From positions 271,623 through 335,622 of the forward strand of contig NW_006496932.1 of assembly GCF_000471905.2 (NCBI RefSeq): a stretch of 64,000 nt of DNA. Direction: 5' to 3'. How positions within the stretch are numbered: position 1 is the stretch's first letter; each line of letters begins with the position of its first letter. The notes under the pieces were generated by a model. The model did not search any database, was not told where the DNA came from, and worked only from the letters and a program-made list of their open reading frames with translations. A program made the position numbers and the translations under genes. Shown piece after piece: positions 1-10,740 of the stretch. Origin of the DNA: Amborella trichopoda. Lineage: Eukaryota; Streptophyta; Magnoliopsida; Amborellales; Amborellaceae.

Positions 1-498
1 GGTTTTTTTAGACTTAAGGCTAGGGTTAGGGTTTTCTCTCTGAGTTTCTTTCAAGAGGCATCTCTTAGGGTTTCCATCTCTCTTTTTGTGTTTCTCTCTC
101 CTTATGCCCCCAAATGGTAGAGACTTTATAGGGATCGAAATCTGTTGGGAATGATATCTTCCCATAACCAGCAGATCCTCAGTCAAAGATGCCAATTTTG
201 AGGGTCCAAGTAAAAGGGAAAAAATCGTATAAAACGATAAGAAAACCACTCAAAAAGGGGAAATTTCACTTTGGGTAAAAAATGGCTGGGCAACATTGGT
301 AGTGTCGCCCAAGTCTAAAATGGCTGCGCAACAGCCTGGGCGACACTCCTAGTGTCGCCTAAGTCAAATGTTGTCCAAATTCAAAAATTATACTTCAGGT
401 GTGTTCCTTAGCCTATTGTGAAGTTCTAAGAGAAAATTTGGGTCAAAAATGATTTTTTTACTATTTTTAATGATTTTTTTGGTAATACAGGGTTTTCA
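1..498 (-). mobile_element. 3' LTR (partial) of a Gypsy-like gag-only retroelement
   Basis: This stretch aligns along its length with 8401-8937. Shared landmarks are the CT-rich leader with a telobox-like GGGTTAGGGTTTT, the TATA box (minus strand CCCTATAAAGTC, about 122-135), the GGGCGACAC...GTGTCGCC palindromes at 288-310 and 338-360, and the terminal GGTAA-type end. It is read as an LTR lying on the minus strand whose start (TG) is near 498. The rest of the LTR falls before the window. The end is degenerate and I could not see a clear polypurine tract next to it, so the exact boundary is inferred from the alignment with the right LTR. Confidence 0.7.
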
Positions 499-1568
499 GC
501 GTGAGATATCGATGTCGATGAGTTACACAAGCGTGAGATAGAAACTCGTGTTGGATTTCAGCGTAAGATGTCAATGAGTTACACAAGTTTGAAACTCTAG
601 TTGGATTTTCTGGCCATGCCACTTAACATCAGGGGTTTCATAGTTTGATTTTTTTTAACCCTGACATCTTCTTTGATTTCCTTAGGATTTCTTAAGGCTT
701 TCTATGGGAAAAGGCTTTCTATGGGAAGAGACTTGTCTAGTCGATTCCGAAGAGAGAGACGAGGCAGCAACACAGTAATCATATCATATACGAGTGTCCA
801 AACTCCTTTGTTTTAAAAAACTTTTTAGAATTTTTGAAAATAGAGGATATTTGAAAATAGAACTCGGAGCAAGGACATGTTATGGTTTTAACAAAAAAAT
901 TAAGTTTTTGAAAACACAAGACATATATATAGTGAAAATTTTGAAAAGAGAAAGATATTTTAAAAAACAAACTTGGTTAGCAGTTTTAACTCCTGCAACC
1001 ATAGAGCCCTCTAAGCAGTTTAACGTCATGCAATGATGAACGGTGTAGTCGACAGTTATACTCATACGACTGTGGAGTTATTATTATTATTATTATTTTT
1101 TTGCTGCCCTGTTGGGGCGTGGGTTTTTATTTATTCATTGTAAATGTAGGTCCTATAGTTTTACCACTTGTGACCCTTTTGGTGGACCCTATATGAGCGA
1201 ATCGGGTTCTTGCTTGAATATTCAAGACGAGGAATCATCAAGTCTTTTTTTATCTTCCAACCTCAGCTCTTGTATTGCAATTCAAGGAGCGTTCTCTGGA
1301 GTTTCGAGCGAAACAAAGTCTTGAAAATGTAGGATACCGCCCTAAGTGTTCAGAATCTCTTTGGATTTCCAATTTCGTTCCTCTTCCACTCACCTTTCGA
1401 AGTTTCAGACGATCTAGGTCCTTAACAATGTTCCGTCAAGCTAATGTTTATTGATTTTCTTTTAACACAATTTTGACTCAAGGGGAGGAAAAGAAGATGT
1501 TTAAAGAGAAGTTTAAAGAGAAAAGACTTTGGAGAGTAGAATGAAGGAGAGGATTTCTTCTTTTTCAT
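499..1568. other. internal region of the Gypsy-like element, no gene seen
   Basis: No recognisable pol domain is present on either strand. A short direct duplication (GCGTGAGAT...GAGTTACACAAG) lies at 499-590, and a (TTA)n microsatellite lies at about 1078-1097. Small open frames here have no family features. Confidence 0.4.
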
Positions 1569-1764
1569 CGCCTCGGGATCCCTTTCGGCTGTTCAACCCG
1601 ATAGCCTTTTTTTCCAACACTTGGGGTTCATTTCGGATTTTCAGCCCAACGGAATTTTTTTTTTTATCGCTTCGGGGTCCCTTTCGGGTGTTCAGCTCGA
1701 TAGCCTTTTCCAACGCTTGGGGTTCTTTTCAAATTTTCAGCCCAGTGGAATTTTATTTTATTTT
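1569..1764. repeat. tandem duplication, two units of about 100 bp
   Basis: The units at 1569-1668 and 1669-1764 share CGGG(A/G)TCCCTTTCGG, GATAGCC, CTTGGGGTTC and TTTTCAGCCCA in the same order. The open frames crossing it on both strands encode a repeated peptide only because of the duplication. Confidence 0.75.
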
Positions 1765-2517
1765 TTTCAAGAAGAAAACAATGACAACGGAAGAGGGGGA
1801 GGAGGAAGAAGAGTCAAAGGCGCCATTTTTTTTTTAGCAATTCACCTTAAGATTATGTAAGAAATCAATCATCTTTCCCTTCCAAGTAGCAGGGAGGTTC
1901 TAATATCCGTCTTCCTTTAATTTCCCTTGACCCAGGTTGGCATCCAAAATCTCTTTGACAATGGTTGCTGAATCTCCGTTGAACTTTTACTTTAAATTGC
2001 TCCACTTGAACCTTGATTTTGAAACTAAAAATCACTCTCAGTTTCCTAATCCCTTAGTCTTCTGTATGGATGGATAGGCGCATCAGGGTTTTCCCGTTAA
2101 TGGAGTACTTGAAGCATGAGGCGTGAATGCCTCATTTGGTTATTTGCAAAAGGACGAGTGATCATCCAACTCCTTTTCGGTAATCTTTTTCATTGTAAAT
2201 TTCGAATTGCTCTTTGGAGGTTAACTCTGTGGTAGGCTCCTTCTTAGTGCTCGAGCTTAGGTGAGACTCACACATAAGAGAAGTGGTTGAGTTGGTATTT
2301 GTAATAATTCTAAAATTTTAAAAAGAAAGTAAAAAATAAAAAAATAAAAAATAAAAATAAAAAAGAAGGAAAGAAACTCTTAATAAGTGATGGTCTATAT
2401 GAGCATGATGGTCCTTAGGGACCATCACTGTTTTCAAAATCTTTTGGTTAAGTTTCTTTTGTTTGCTCCTGCCTTGCCACGTCAAGTGGACGTGGGCTTT
2501 AAGCATATAAGGGGTAT
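1765..2517. other. internal region of the Gypsy-like element, no gene seen
   Basis: AT-rich DNA with an A-rich stretch at 2320-2370. No coding region that I can support. It runs up to the insertion point of the nested solo LTR. Confidence 0.4.
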
Positions 2518-2710
2518 TGTAACGGTTACACCTCGTTTATGAGGTGTCACTTAATAAAATATTATAATAAGGTGTCGTAAGAGTTTAAATACGAGAGGCG
2601 AGGACTCCCACCCTAGAAAACGTTTGAAATCTTTCCCTTTTTGGTCGAAACACAGTGAGCTCCTCTCCCTAGCCGAATTTTTATCGGAAGCTCCCTCTCA
2701 AATATTTTAG

Positions 2711-3110
2711 GTAAGTGACATCGTCTTCCTGAAAAATAGTCTGTTTTTAATAAATAGTAATATTTCCGTCCAGGATCTTTATTTTATAAGTTTTGTGTGT
2801 AAGTGACATCGTCTTCTTGAAAAATAGTCTGTTTTTAATAAATAGTGATATTTCCATCTAGGATCTTTATTTTATCAGTTTTATGTGTAAGTGACCTCAT
2901 TGTCTAGAAACATAATCCATTCTTTTTAAAAAAATAAAATGAAATAATTATTTTTGCTTATTATCATGAATTTTAGGTGCGATAAATTTTATGCGCACAC
3001 AACCTCATTATCTTGAAAAATAATATTTTTAATAAAAATTGTGATATTTTATCTATGTTAGAAATTTTAAATGCTGTAAATTCTTAGAAAAATAAATGTG
3101 ATATTTCTGT
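2711..3110 (+). repeat. 88-bp tandem repeat inside the solo LTR
   Basis: Units start at 2711, 2799 and 2887, each opening GTAAGTGAC and carrying GAAAAATAGTCTG-like and AATAGT(A/G)ATATTTCC-like blocks. The first two are close copies. The third and a possible fourth (from about 2990) have drifted. Confidence 0.75.
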
Positions 3111-3115
3111 CTTTT

Positions 3116-3279
3116 NNNNNNNNNNNNNNNNNNNNNNNNNNNNNNNNNNNNNNNNNNNNNNNNNNNNNNNNNNNNNNNNNNNNNNNNNNNNNNNNNNNNN
3201 NNNNNNNNNNNNNNNNNNNNNNNNNNNNNNNNNNNNNNNNNNNNNNNNNNNNNNNNNNNNNNNNNNNNNNNNNNNNNNN
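3116..3279. other. assembly gap (164 N)
   Basis: A run of N within the solo LTR, next to a tandem repeat on each side, which probably explains the failure to assemble. Confidence 0.99.
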
Positions 3280-3440
3280 GGACGCCGGTAGGGATTAAGT
3301 GGACTCATCCGGTAGGCCTGTGAGGTATAAGTGAACCTGTAAGGATTAAGTGGACCTATTTGGGACGCCGATAGGGATTAAGTGGACCCATCAGGACGCT
3401 GATGGGGTATATAGGTGACCTACTTGGGACGCCAGTAGGG
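3280..3440 (+). repeat. short tandem units, GGACGCC / GGATTAAGTGGAC
   Basis: Several imperfect units of about 25-40 bp contain GGACGCC(G/A)(G/A)TAGGG and GATTAAGTGGAC. The array starts directly at the gap edge, so more units may be missing from the assembly. Confidence 0.7.
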
Positions 3441-3859
3441 TATTTTGTGAAATCCTTTGAATTCTGCACTACCGTTAAAGTGTTATATGCATTTCAATTA
3501 TTCGGATTATACTTAATTATGCATTTATTGAAAGTGAAACTGTTGATGCATTTCTGTTAATATATCTCCTTTTGGAAAATATTAATATCTTTCAACCATG
3601 ATTATTTTTAGGATTAAGATGATCACTTACTGAGTACCCAAACTCATCAAACTATGGTAAACATTTTTCAGGATAACTGCGGCTTCATTTTGAGTACTCG
3701 TCAAGGGCAACTTTGGAAGATATTGTTGTTGTGTCTAAGCTTTTTTTTTGTTACTTTGTAAGAATTCGTCAGTGTAAATTTGTCTTATCAAGAGATGTAT
3801 ATATGTTTTGACTGTCACATCTCAGGAATATCAGTATTGTAAATTCTTGGGGTGTGACA

Positions 3860-6800
3860 GTATTAGATGGCCTTACAACATGTTGGGAGTCAACAAAGAC
3901 GGGTTCAATCTCATTAGTTGCCCCTATTGTATCCTCTTCATGAGAGGAGTTTGTCCCTATTGAATATTTTTGATGGGGTTGCCTCGGCAAGGCTTTCTGT
4001 TTCGTTGGGAACTTGTTTCTTACAGGGTGAATTCTTTTGATATGGTGGTGCTTCGATTATCAGAGTTATGCTCATGTCGTTAATGACTTTTAGAGAGCCT
4101 GCCTCTAGAGGAGGTAATATGGTCGGATTTTCAATATCTAATTCTTGATCCCAGATTGGTGGTTCATTCAAGAAATCTTGTGAAGGTGGCCTAAGTGGGC
4201 CCCTTAGAATTTTCAAGGGTTTGAGCTCTGTCAAGTCTAGTGAAGATACTAAATCTTTGGAAATAGTCAAATTTGGGCTCTTTACTTCTTCATTATCTGT
4301 AACTGGGTTCACCTCAAGAGGTGACTCGGTTAAATCTTCTAAGCTTGGCTCCTCATCACATATAAGTGGGTTGGCCAAGAAGTCTGGTGAAGGTGGTCCA
4401 AGTGTGCCCCTTAGAATTTTCAAAAGTTTGACTTCTTTTAATATTTGGAGTGTTGACTCTTTGTTTGGAAGCGTAATGTGAGACTTTGGGGTGTTGACCC
4501 CCTGTTTGGAAGATGATCACTTCTCATTGATTTGGACCACGTCAATTTCTAACACGTCGTCCTCATCATATTGATTCCACTTAGGTGGGTCATCAAGGTT
4601 TTGAGGTGAGGGGCTTACTTTTAGCACTTGCTCATTTGCCTCCTCATAAGTTATTATCTCAGAATTAAGGTTTTTCTTGCCGTCATGGGCTTGGGAATCC
4701 ATAGCTTCAAAGCCTGGTTGAGCTTATGCTCAAGTTCATATTGCCATTGCGAGTTTGAGTCGTTGCCACACATGTATGAACCATTTATTGTGTTAACTTG
4801 GAAGTACAGTTTGAAGGGTTCATATGCGCCTGTGTGACTCTTGATGATGAGGATTTCTTGTGCCACTTTTGAGAGTATATCCTGGAGTGGAATTTCATAT
4901 ACGATACCCCTTTTTTTTCCCCTTTCTTCGTTTATGGGCTTGGAGCTAAGATCATCCTCACTACTTTGATCTTGATTATCATTAGTCATTAACTCCTGGG
5001 TGAGGTTATGCTCGTTTTGTTTTTCATCAACTGGACTTTCCAGTTGATTTCTTCTTGTGCTCCAAGGCCTTTGTGGTTGTTCTTCGGGTTTGGCACAACT
5101 TGTGATTCTCTTGAGTTAATCAGGTTGACATTAGTATTCTTTGTTGAAGCATCTAGAGTTTCTGGTTTTTCTATGTCATCAGCCTCTTTCTTTTTGGCAC
5201 TTATCGTGCCATTATCAATGAGGTCCTGAACTCTATGTCTGAAGCTCGACATTCCTTAGTGCTATGGGCATAGTTTTGATGCCAATCGTACCATTGAGAT
5301 GTATCGCCTCCATGGAAAGGAGGAATCTTGGTTTCTGTCGGTAATTCTATGAGCCTTGCTTTAAGCAACTTCTTCATGACATCGGTCATAGGCTCATCAA
5401 TGAGAGTGAATTCCCTTGGTGTGGAATTCTCCATTCTCCATGCAGTAGAACAAATTTTAGTCTTTTCTTGTGAATGATTTGCAGAAGGGTTGCCTTTCTT
5501 TATCATGTTCACCTCTCATTCTTAAGAGGATTATCCACTAGTCGAGTTATTAAAGACTATGGTCTCATCCTTCTTGGCTCACTTATATCGCGATACTCTT
5601 TCAAGCATAACATCAAATGAGTAAGGGACTGCCCCTATACTAAAGAACGTGACATATTATGGATTCATGTTCTCTAATGCCATGCTTACCTTCGCGGCTT
5701 CAGTGAGTGGAGTTTCAATGACTCGCATAACAACCTCTCTGAATCTGGTTATAAACAGTGAAGGAGACTTGCCCGACTTCTGTTTGGTGGAAGTTAACTC
5801 ATCAAGGGTGACAAGTCTTGGCCTTCATCCACTATAACGGGAGGAAAATTGCTTGAACATTTCATCAGGAGTTGCTTGAGGGTCATCCCTCATGAATCTT
5901 CGGTGCCACATCATGGGCTCTTTTGATAAGCTATGCGAGAACATGACCTTCAGTTGGTTGGGTCGGTCTTACAGTGTGTGGACCATCAATAAGTAGGCGT
6001 TGATGTGTGCCTCATGATCTCCTTTCCCTGAAAATCTGTTTCTGAATTATGGCATCACAAACCCTAATGGTAGATCTTCTAGGTGTCCCAAAACTTATTA
6101 TACATAAGCTTGAGGAGTTGAGAAATCCCATATTCTCATTTTCTCTAAAGACTGTTGGAGGTGTTTCATACGAGCTAATTGAGTCGTCGTTATAGCTGTG
6201 AGTTGGCTAGGTTGTGTGGTCTGTTGAACCTGACTTTGTGGTATGTATAAACTGGCTGTTGAGCCCATGTAGCGGGTTTCCCCAAGGACTGAGCCTGAGG
6301 AATGTGTTGAAGTTGATGTCCCGATTGGCGGCTTGTAGACTCACTCGAGTTGAATTGGGTCAGAGCATACCCATTACTCGGAGGTTGCACAACTTGCTGC
6401 AGGATAGGATCACTACTTAACTAGGATGGATGACTTAAGCTGCTATGATGACTAGACCTTTGACCTTGGGCGACTGGGTCTACCTGACTCTGACCTTGAT
6501 TGGATGATCTATCTCTAAGGTTAGGGTATTATCTTGCCCCGGCACTAGACTGAGAGAGTGAAGGAATGCCATAACTACTGCCAGATGGAATCTGCCCTCC
6601 AGGTGGTCTTGGGCTCGAGTGATAATTAGAACTAGACCCTGGCCTGTAGCGGGTTGGATTGGCATGCTAACAGCCCTAGGATTATCTTGGTTTGAGCCAA
6701 AATGTTGGGTTTGGCCTATGGCTTGAGCTTCTGACCTAACTTTCCTGGATTGAGTGCGCTGGATGGTGTATCCTCTATTGACCAGGTTTTGAAAGTAAGC

Positions 6801-7070
6801 ATGCACCTTAAGATTGTCTTTATATCAAGTTTGGTCAGAACCCTGATCTTTACTGATGATGGGTTGCTTGGGTAGACTTTCTCTTGTTGCATGTGAATCC
6901 ACTCGCCCACTAACCGGTTGATTGCCAAGACTAAAATATACTACTAATTGATCATCGGGGTTCACACGGCTGAGATCGGCTGACTTAGAGATTTGAGCCA
7001 GGGCCTTATTCTTGTTGTGCCAACTGGATTTGAGGTTAACCCCTATGTCTTGGAGGATTGCTCTATTCAA
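3860..7070 (-). pseudogene. degenerate Gypsy-type gag
   Basis: Minus-strand fragments together form a plant Gypsy gag. From N to C terminus: a Q/P/S-rich leader (about 7070-6190); a capsid-like core at about 5970-5600 reading MFSHSLSKEPMMWHRRFMRD and later SGKSPSLFITRFREVVMRV, matching the conserved SL...W and F..R(F/W) blocks of retrotransposon gag; a zinc-knuckle-like WHQNYAHSTKECRA at about 5280; then RVQDLIDNGTI just after it in another frame; and an acidic C-terminal region (4989-3938). The knuckle and DLIDNG blocks normally sit in one frame, so there is a frameshift near 5230, and there are several stop codons (for example near 5830 and 4510). No protease, reverse transcriptase or integrase follows, so the element is non-autonomous. 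Recognition rests on motifs only. Confidence 0.75.
3938..4423 (-). repeat. duplicated module in the gag C-terminal region
   Basis: The 161-codon open frame contains the peptide motif KILRG(T/P)LGPPS(P/Q)DFL twice, from DNA copies at about 4171-4225 and 4381-4433, roughly 210 bp apart. The segment following each copy is acidic (DEEPSLEDL, DQELDIENP). The open frame is probably a piece of the broken gag rather than a separate gene. Confidence 0.6.
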
Positions 7071-7933
7071 GGTGTTACGAACCTTATCAACCTGTTGGCT
7101 CGTGACTTCTAAATGGTGGCCTTGAAGGCGGCTTGGACGTTATTTTTAAGTTTGATGAAATATAGTTACACTAAGTATGGTGAAAGCAGGGAAAACATGA
7201 TTTCAGTCAAAATTAACAAACTAAAAATAAAATAAAAAAGGAATGGAGCAGAACTATTTGAAGAAAAATATATTTTTTTCTTTTTTAAAAATTTTATTTT
7301 AGGTCAAAACTTGGTCAATAGGGAGCCAAAAGTTTCTGGAATAGGCTCGTGGGTTCCCAGATTTTTTTGGGACCGTTGCAACTGGGCGACTCGGGTGGTG
7401 TCGCCCGGGTGGCACTACTAGTGTCGCCGTTGCAGGTTGGGCGACACTTCTAGTGTCGCCCAAAAAAAATATTTTTGCTTTATTTTTTTTTCTAATGGAT
7501 TTTGATGAAATAATGTTACTATAAACTTTCAGGAGCAGGAAAAATAATTTTTATGATGAAATAAATTAAAATAAACTAAAAATAGAAAAGCACAGATAGA
7601 ACATAAAAATATTTCTTTTTGTATTTTTAAAATTTTTATTTTGATCTGAATTTTTTTAAGCAGTCACAAGAGAGTCCCTAGAACAAGACTGCAAAGTTTC
7701 AGACGATTATGAAACTTCTAAATTTGGGCGACATGGGGAGTGTCACCTTGGATCTGGGCGGCACTGGTGGTGTCACTCGGGCGACACTATTGGTGTCGCC
7801 TAGAACAAATGGGGTTTCATAGCAGCAAAAACCTGGGTCCTGGTCACAACTGAATTTTGGGAACTTTTGTGACTGAAAACGGTAAAAAAAGCGAATAAAA
7901 ATCGGATTTTGGTGCTTCGATCAAGCTCGAAAT
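7071..7933 (-). other. untranslated leader of the Gypsy-like element
   Basis: This lies between the primer binding site and gag. It is AT-rich except for clustered copies of an imperfect palindrome GGGCGACAC(N)GTGTCGCCC at 7384-7406, 7407-7428, 7439-7461, 7726-7746, 7756-7776 and 7779-7800. No open frame that I can support. Confidence 0.55.
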
Positions 7934-7954
7934 GCCCCACGGTGGGCGCCAAAA
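7934..7954 (-). promoter_or_regulatory. primer binding site of the Gypsy-like element
   Basis: On the minus strand the sequence is TTTTGGCGCCCACCGTGGGG, directly after an LTR ending AAACA. TGGCGCC-type sites that pair with a tRNA 3' end are standard in plant Gypsy elements. This fixes the element's orientation and the inner edge of the right LTR. Confidence 0.8.
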
Positions 7955-8937
7955 TGTTTACGATGCAAAAATTTGATAGATCTTCCGATGAAGATCTCTC
8001 GGATCTTGACACCTTAAAATGATGAAAAGAAGAGGTAGAGAAAGTGGGAAAAATCGAATTCAGATTTGAGGCCAGATCTGCTCGGAAACGAGCAGATCTA
8101 CTCTCAGATATGTGGCAGAGCCAGTGTGATCCGAAACATCAAAACACAATTTTAAAGCAAAATAATTGAATAGATCAAAATAAAATGAAAACAATAAAAA
8201 GAAAAAGCAAGAAGGGGGAAGAAGACGATACCAAACCAGGCCAGATGGCCCGGGACTCCCGAGCCCTCATGGGCTAACCCGTATCAAAACCGGCATCCTC
8301 TTTGCCTCTCTGATTCCAATGTCGACCAGCAAGATCTCTGATTGGAAGGGTTTTTGTGCCCTAGAGATGGTTTCCGAACTAGGGTTGTTGTGCCCTAGTT
8401 CTAGGTTGTTTTAGACTTAAAGCTAGGGTTAGAATTTTCTCTTTGAGTTTCTCTCAAGAGGCCTCTCTTAGGGTTCCATCTCTTTTTGAGTTTCTCTCTT
8501 CTTCTCCCCCCAAATGGCCACGAAAAAGAGACTTTATAGGGGTCAAAATGTGTTGGAAAGGATATCTTCCCATAACCAACAGATCCGCCAATTTTGGGTT
8601 CGGATCTGGGCGAACTACCGAGTGTCCGCCCAAGCAAAAAGGGAAAAAATCGTATAAAACGATAAGAAAACCATTCCAAAAGGGAAACTTTCACTTTGGG
8701 TCAAACATGGTTGGGCGACACTGGTATTGTCGCCTAAGTTTGGGCGACACCACTTGTGTCCCCCAGTCTAGGCTGGGCAACACTCCTAGTGTCGCCCAAG
8801 TCAAATAATGTCCAAATTGAAAATTGCACTTCAGGTGTGTTCTTCAATCTCTTGTGAAGCCCTCATAGAAAATTTGGGTCAAAAATGATTTTTTTTACTA
8901 TTTTGAATGATTGTTTTGGTAAAATAGGGTGTTTATA
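7955..8937 (-). mobile_element. 5' LTR of the Gypsy-like gag-only element
   Basis: The inner edge is set by the primer binding site; the LTR there reads TGTTTACGATGC on the plus strand. The outer end reads TATAAACACCC on the minus strand, one base away from the common TGTAAACACCC start. The TATA box CCCTATAAAGTC lies at about 8531-8543 (minus). Four GGGCGACAC-type palindromes are at 8608-8631, 8713-8734, 8742-8763 and 8774-8796. The part from 8401 aligns with 1-498. The two copies differ by many substitutions and indels, so the insertion is old. Confidence 0.75.
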
Positions 8938-9148
8938 GGATTCTAGGTTAAAACAGGTTCTGGGTAGGCAGATTGGTTCTAGGTCACAGGGTAGGCTGTG
9001 TGAACTATAGACTTGGGTTTACTAAGACAAGTGTGGTCCTAAGGGTTCAGAAAACTACAAAATTTGCCAGATTTAAAATGAGGTGTCTACTTTAATACTT
9101 CCCTAATTTACAATAAGAAAACAAAATATATGATGGTAAAAAAACTCG
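8938..9148. other. intergenic, no gene seen
   Basis: Flank of the Gypsy-like element. I see no coding or structured feature. Confidence 0.4.
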
Positions 9149-9396
9149 AATATTAGAAACTGCATAGTAAGTTTACAATAAGCCTTAGCAATTGATTTAC
9201 ACTAGATACAAACAGCACAATTCAAAAGATGATAACTACTAATAAGAAGCAAAGAGATACCTTAATTACCCAAATATTAGAAACTGCATAGTAAGTTTAC
9301 AATAAGCCTTAGCAATTCATTTACACTAGATACAAACAGAACAATTCAAAAGATGATAACTACTAATAAGACGCAAAGAGATACCTTAATTTCACT
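9149..9396. repeat. tandem duplication, period 124 bp
   Basis: AATATTAGAAACTGCATAG starts at 9149 and again at 9273, and the two units are nearly identical through AAAGAGATACCTTAATT. The low divergence points to a recent duplication. Confidence 0.9.
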
Positions 9397-9448
9397 GCTT
9401 AATATTTTTGAACTTTAATAATTTAGCACCTATTTTCCATTAATTTTT

Positions 9449-9690
9449 AAAAGGGAAAGTATATAATGAGACTTTTTACCTTTGGCACAAGGTGGTTATA
9501 ATTAATCTTGATCATTAGATGTGAAATTGGGTGGCTGCATTTATTTCATTGACCAAGCTCAAAGTTCAAAAGAAAGTGTTTCAAACTTTGTGATACACCT
9601 AAGCTACCGGATTTCACATCAGATGGTTATAAGTAATTATGATCTCCATGTACCAAAAATAAATGATCTCATTGTATACAATCCCTTTTT
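9449..9690. mobile_element. MITE, family M2, copy 1
   Basis: The ends are inverted: AAGGGAAAGTATATAATGAG at the left and, read from the other strand, AAAGGGATTGTATACAATGA at the right. Inside each end is the motif (T)ACAAGG(T/A)GGT(T/C) or its complement. The same design recurs at 33014-33247 and 39701-39962, with fragments at 17321-17475 and 47930-48060. The open frame across it is not a gene. Confidence 0.75.
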
Positions 9691-9843
9691 AAAATTCAAG
9701 GTAAATATTAGTTTTATTTTGAATATTTCATTCTTGAATTTGCGGTAATTTTATGTGTTAATTTTTAAAATTTACACATTAATTTTTTTGACAAATATTA
9801 TTGAATATTAATATCCTAAAATTACATGAAAGCATTACATCAC

Positions 9844-9923
9844 CGAGCAAAGACAAAGACAACACTCGAAGAAAGTGTTAGCCCGAGCAAAGACAAAGAC
9901 AACACTCGAAGAAAGTGTTAGCC
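9844..9923. repeat. 40-bp tandem duplication
   Basis: CGAGCAAAGACAAAGACAAC starts at 9844 and 9884, and the two units are essentially identical. Confidence 0.9.
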
Positions 9924-9982
9924 TGAGCGTGGCTTCCTTAGACATAGTCATCCACTCATTCTATCCATAATTTGAATGACAC

Positions 9983-10134
9983 CAATTTCGCCATATCTAG
10001 AATCTGAATCCAGCTGCGCACCCTTTGCTTGTTATTTCACTATCTAATAACATTGAAGAAATCTCTCAATTTCGCCATATCTAGAATCTGAATCCAGTTG
10101 TGCATCCTTTTGCTTGTTATTTCACTATCTAATA
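9983..10134. repeat. 84-bp tandem duplication
   Basis: CAATTTCGCCATATCTAGAA starts at 9983 and 10067. The second unit is slightly shorter and has a few substitutions. Confidence 0.85.
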
Positions 10135-10265
10135 AACCGTAAAACACAAACCCAAATCCCTATTCTTCAAAAACTCGAATATGTGAAAGAGAGCCAGAAT
10201 TCCTATACATTATTTTTATTGTTGATATTTCATTCCTGAATTTGTTGCAATGTAACATACAAACA

Positions 10266-10343
10266 AAATTTCTCAAATTCTATGATGAAATCTCCTAAAT
10301 AGAGAAATTTCTCAAATTCTATGATGAAATCTCCTAAATAGAG
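10266..10343. repeat. 39-bp tandem duplication
   Basis: AAATTTCTCAAATTCTATGA is found at 10266 and 10305. It lies just upstream of the Copia-like element. Confidence 0.85.
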
Positions 10344-10368
10344 AAACGCACTTCACTGGTAAAGTAAC

Positions 10369-10725
10369 TGTTGAGTTATAAATATCTTGGGTTCATATTG
10401 ATATACATCATTATGGATGTATATGTCTCTTGATAAGGTTAGGTATCTAATAGATGTATATGTCTCTTGATAAGGTTAGGTATCTAATAGATGTATATGT
10501 CTCTTGATAAGGTTAGATAGCTAGAAGATAGAGACCAAGTTACATGGTCATCTAGTTATCCTAGTTATCATACCATAATTATCTACTCTAATTGTGTGAT
10601 TGTTCTCTATATATAAAGGTACTTATTGAGGTAAGCTTTTATCCAATAGTAGCCGGTTGGGGCTTTGGATCCATAGATGTAATGTTGTGTTCTCTCTCCA
10701 TTCTATGCTCTCACAAATTCTAACA
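10369..10725 (+). mobile_element. 5' LTR of the non-autonomous Copia element
   Basis: It starts TGTTGAGTTATAAATATC and ends ATTCTAACA. A TATA box CTATATATAAAGG lies at 10608-10620. A 37-bp tandem repeat (units from 10417, 10454 and 10491, GATGTATATGTCTCTTGAT) lies in U3. The 3' LTR has a decayed TATA region and about two of these units. Confidence 0.8.
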
Positions 10726-10740
10726 TAGTATCAGAGCAAT
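10726..10740 (+). promoter_or_regulatory. Copia primer binding site (tRNA-iMet type)
   Basis: TAGTATCAGAGCAAT directly follows the 5' LTR. It differs by one base from the common TGGTATCAGAGC site that pairs with initiator tRNA-Met. Confidence 0.8.

Larger units (their letters stand above)
2518..3859 (+). mobile_element. solo LTR (Del/Tekay-like Gypsy), nested insertion
   Basis: It begins TGTAACGGTTACACC and ends GGGGTGTGACA, the TG...CA form of an LTR. The bases GTAT occur on both sides (2514-2517 and 3860-3863), consistent with a target duplication. A TATA-like TTTAAATA lies at about 2585-2592. The interior has a tandem repeat and a set of short GGACGCC...GGATTAAGTGGAC units typical of long Tekay-type LTRs. 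No coding region lies between two copies, so this looks like a solo LTR left by recombination. It interrupts the older minus-strand Gypsy-like element. A gap of 164 N lies inside, so the true length is uncertain. Family placement is inference. Confidence 0.6.

Noticed and set aside
15..40. Telomere-like repeat (TAGGGTTAGGGTTTT)
   Set aside because: Only about two units, lying in an LTR near the transcription start; better explained as a telobox.
1529..1837. A 102-codon plus-strand frame and its minus-strand partner with repeated peptides
   Set aside because: The peptide repeat is the direct result of the 100-bp DNA tandem duplication, and no family features are present.
9844..10343. Possible CRISPR-like or minisatellite array
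   Set aside because: These are three separate two-unit duplications with different units and no spacers, in a plant genome.
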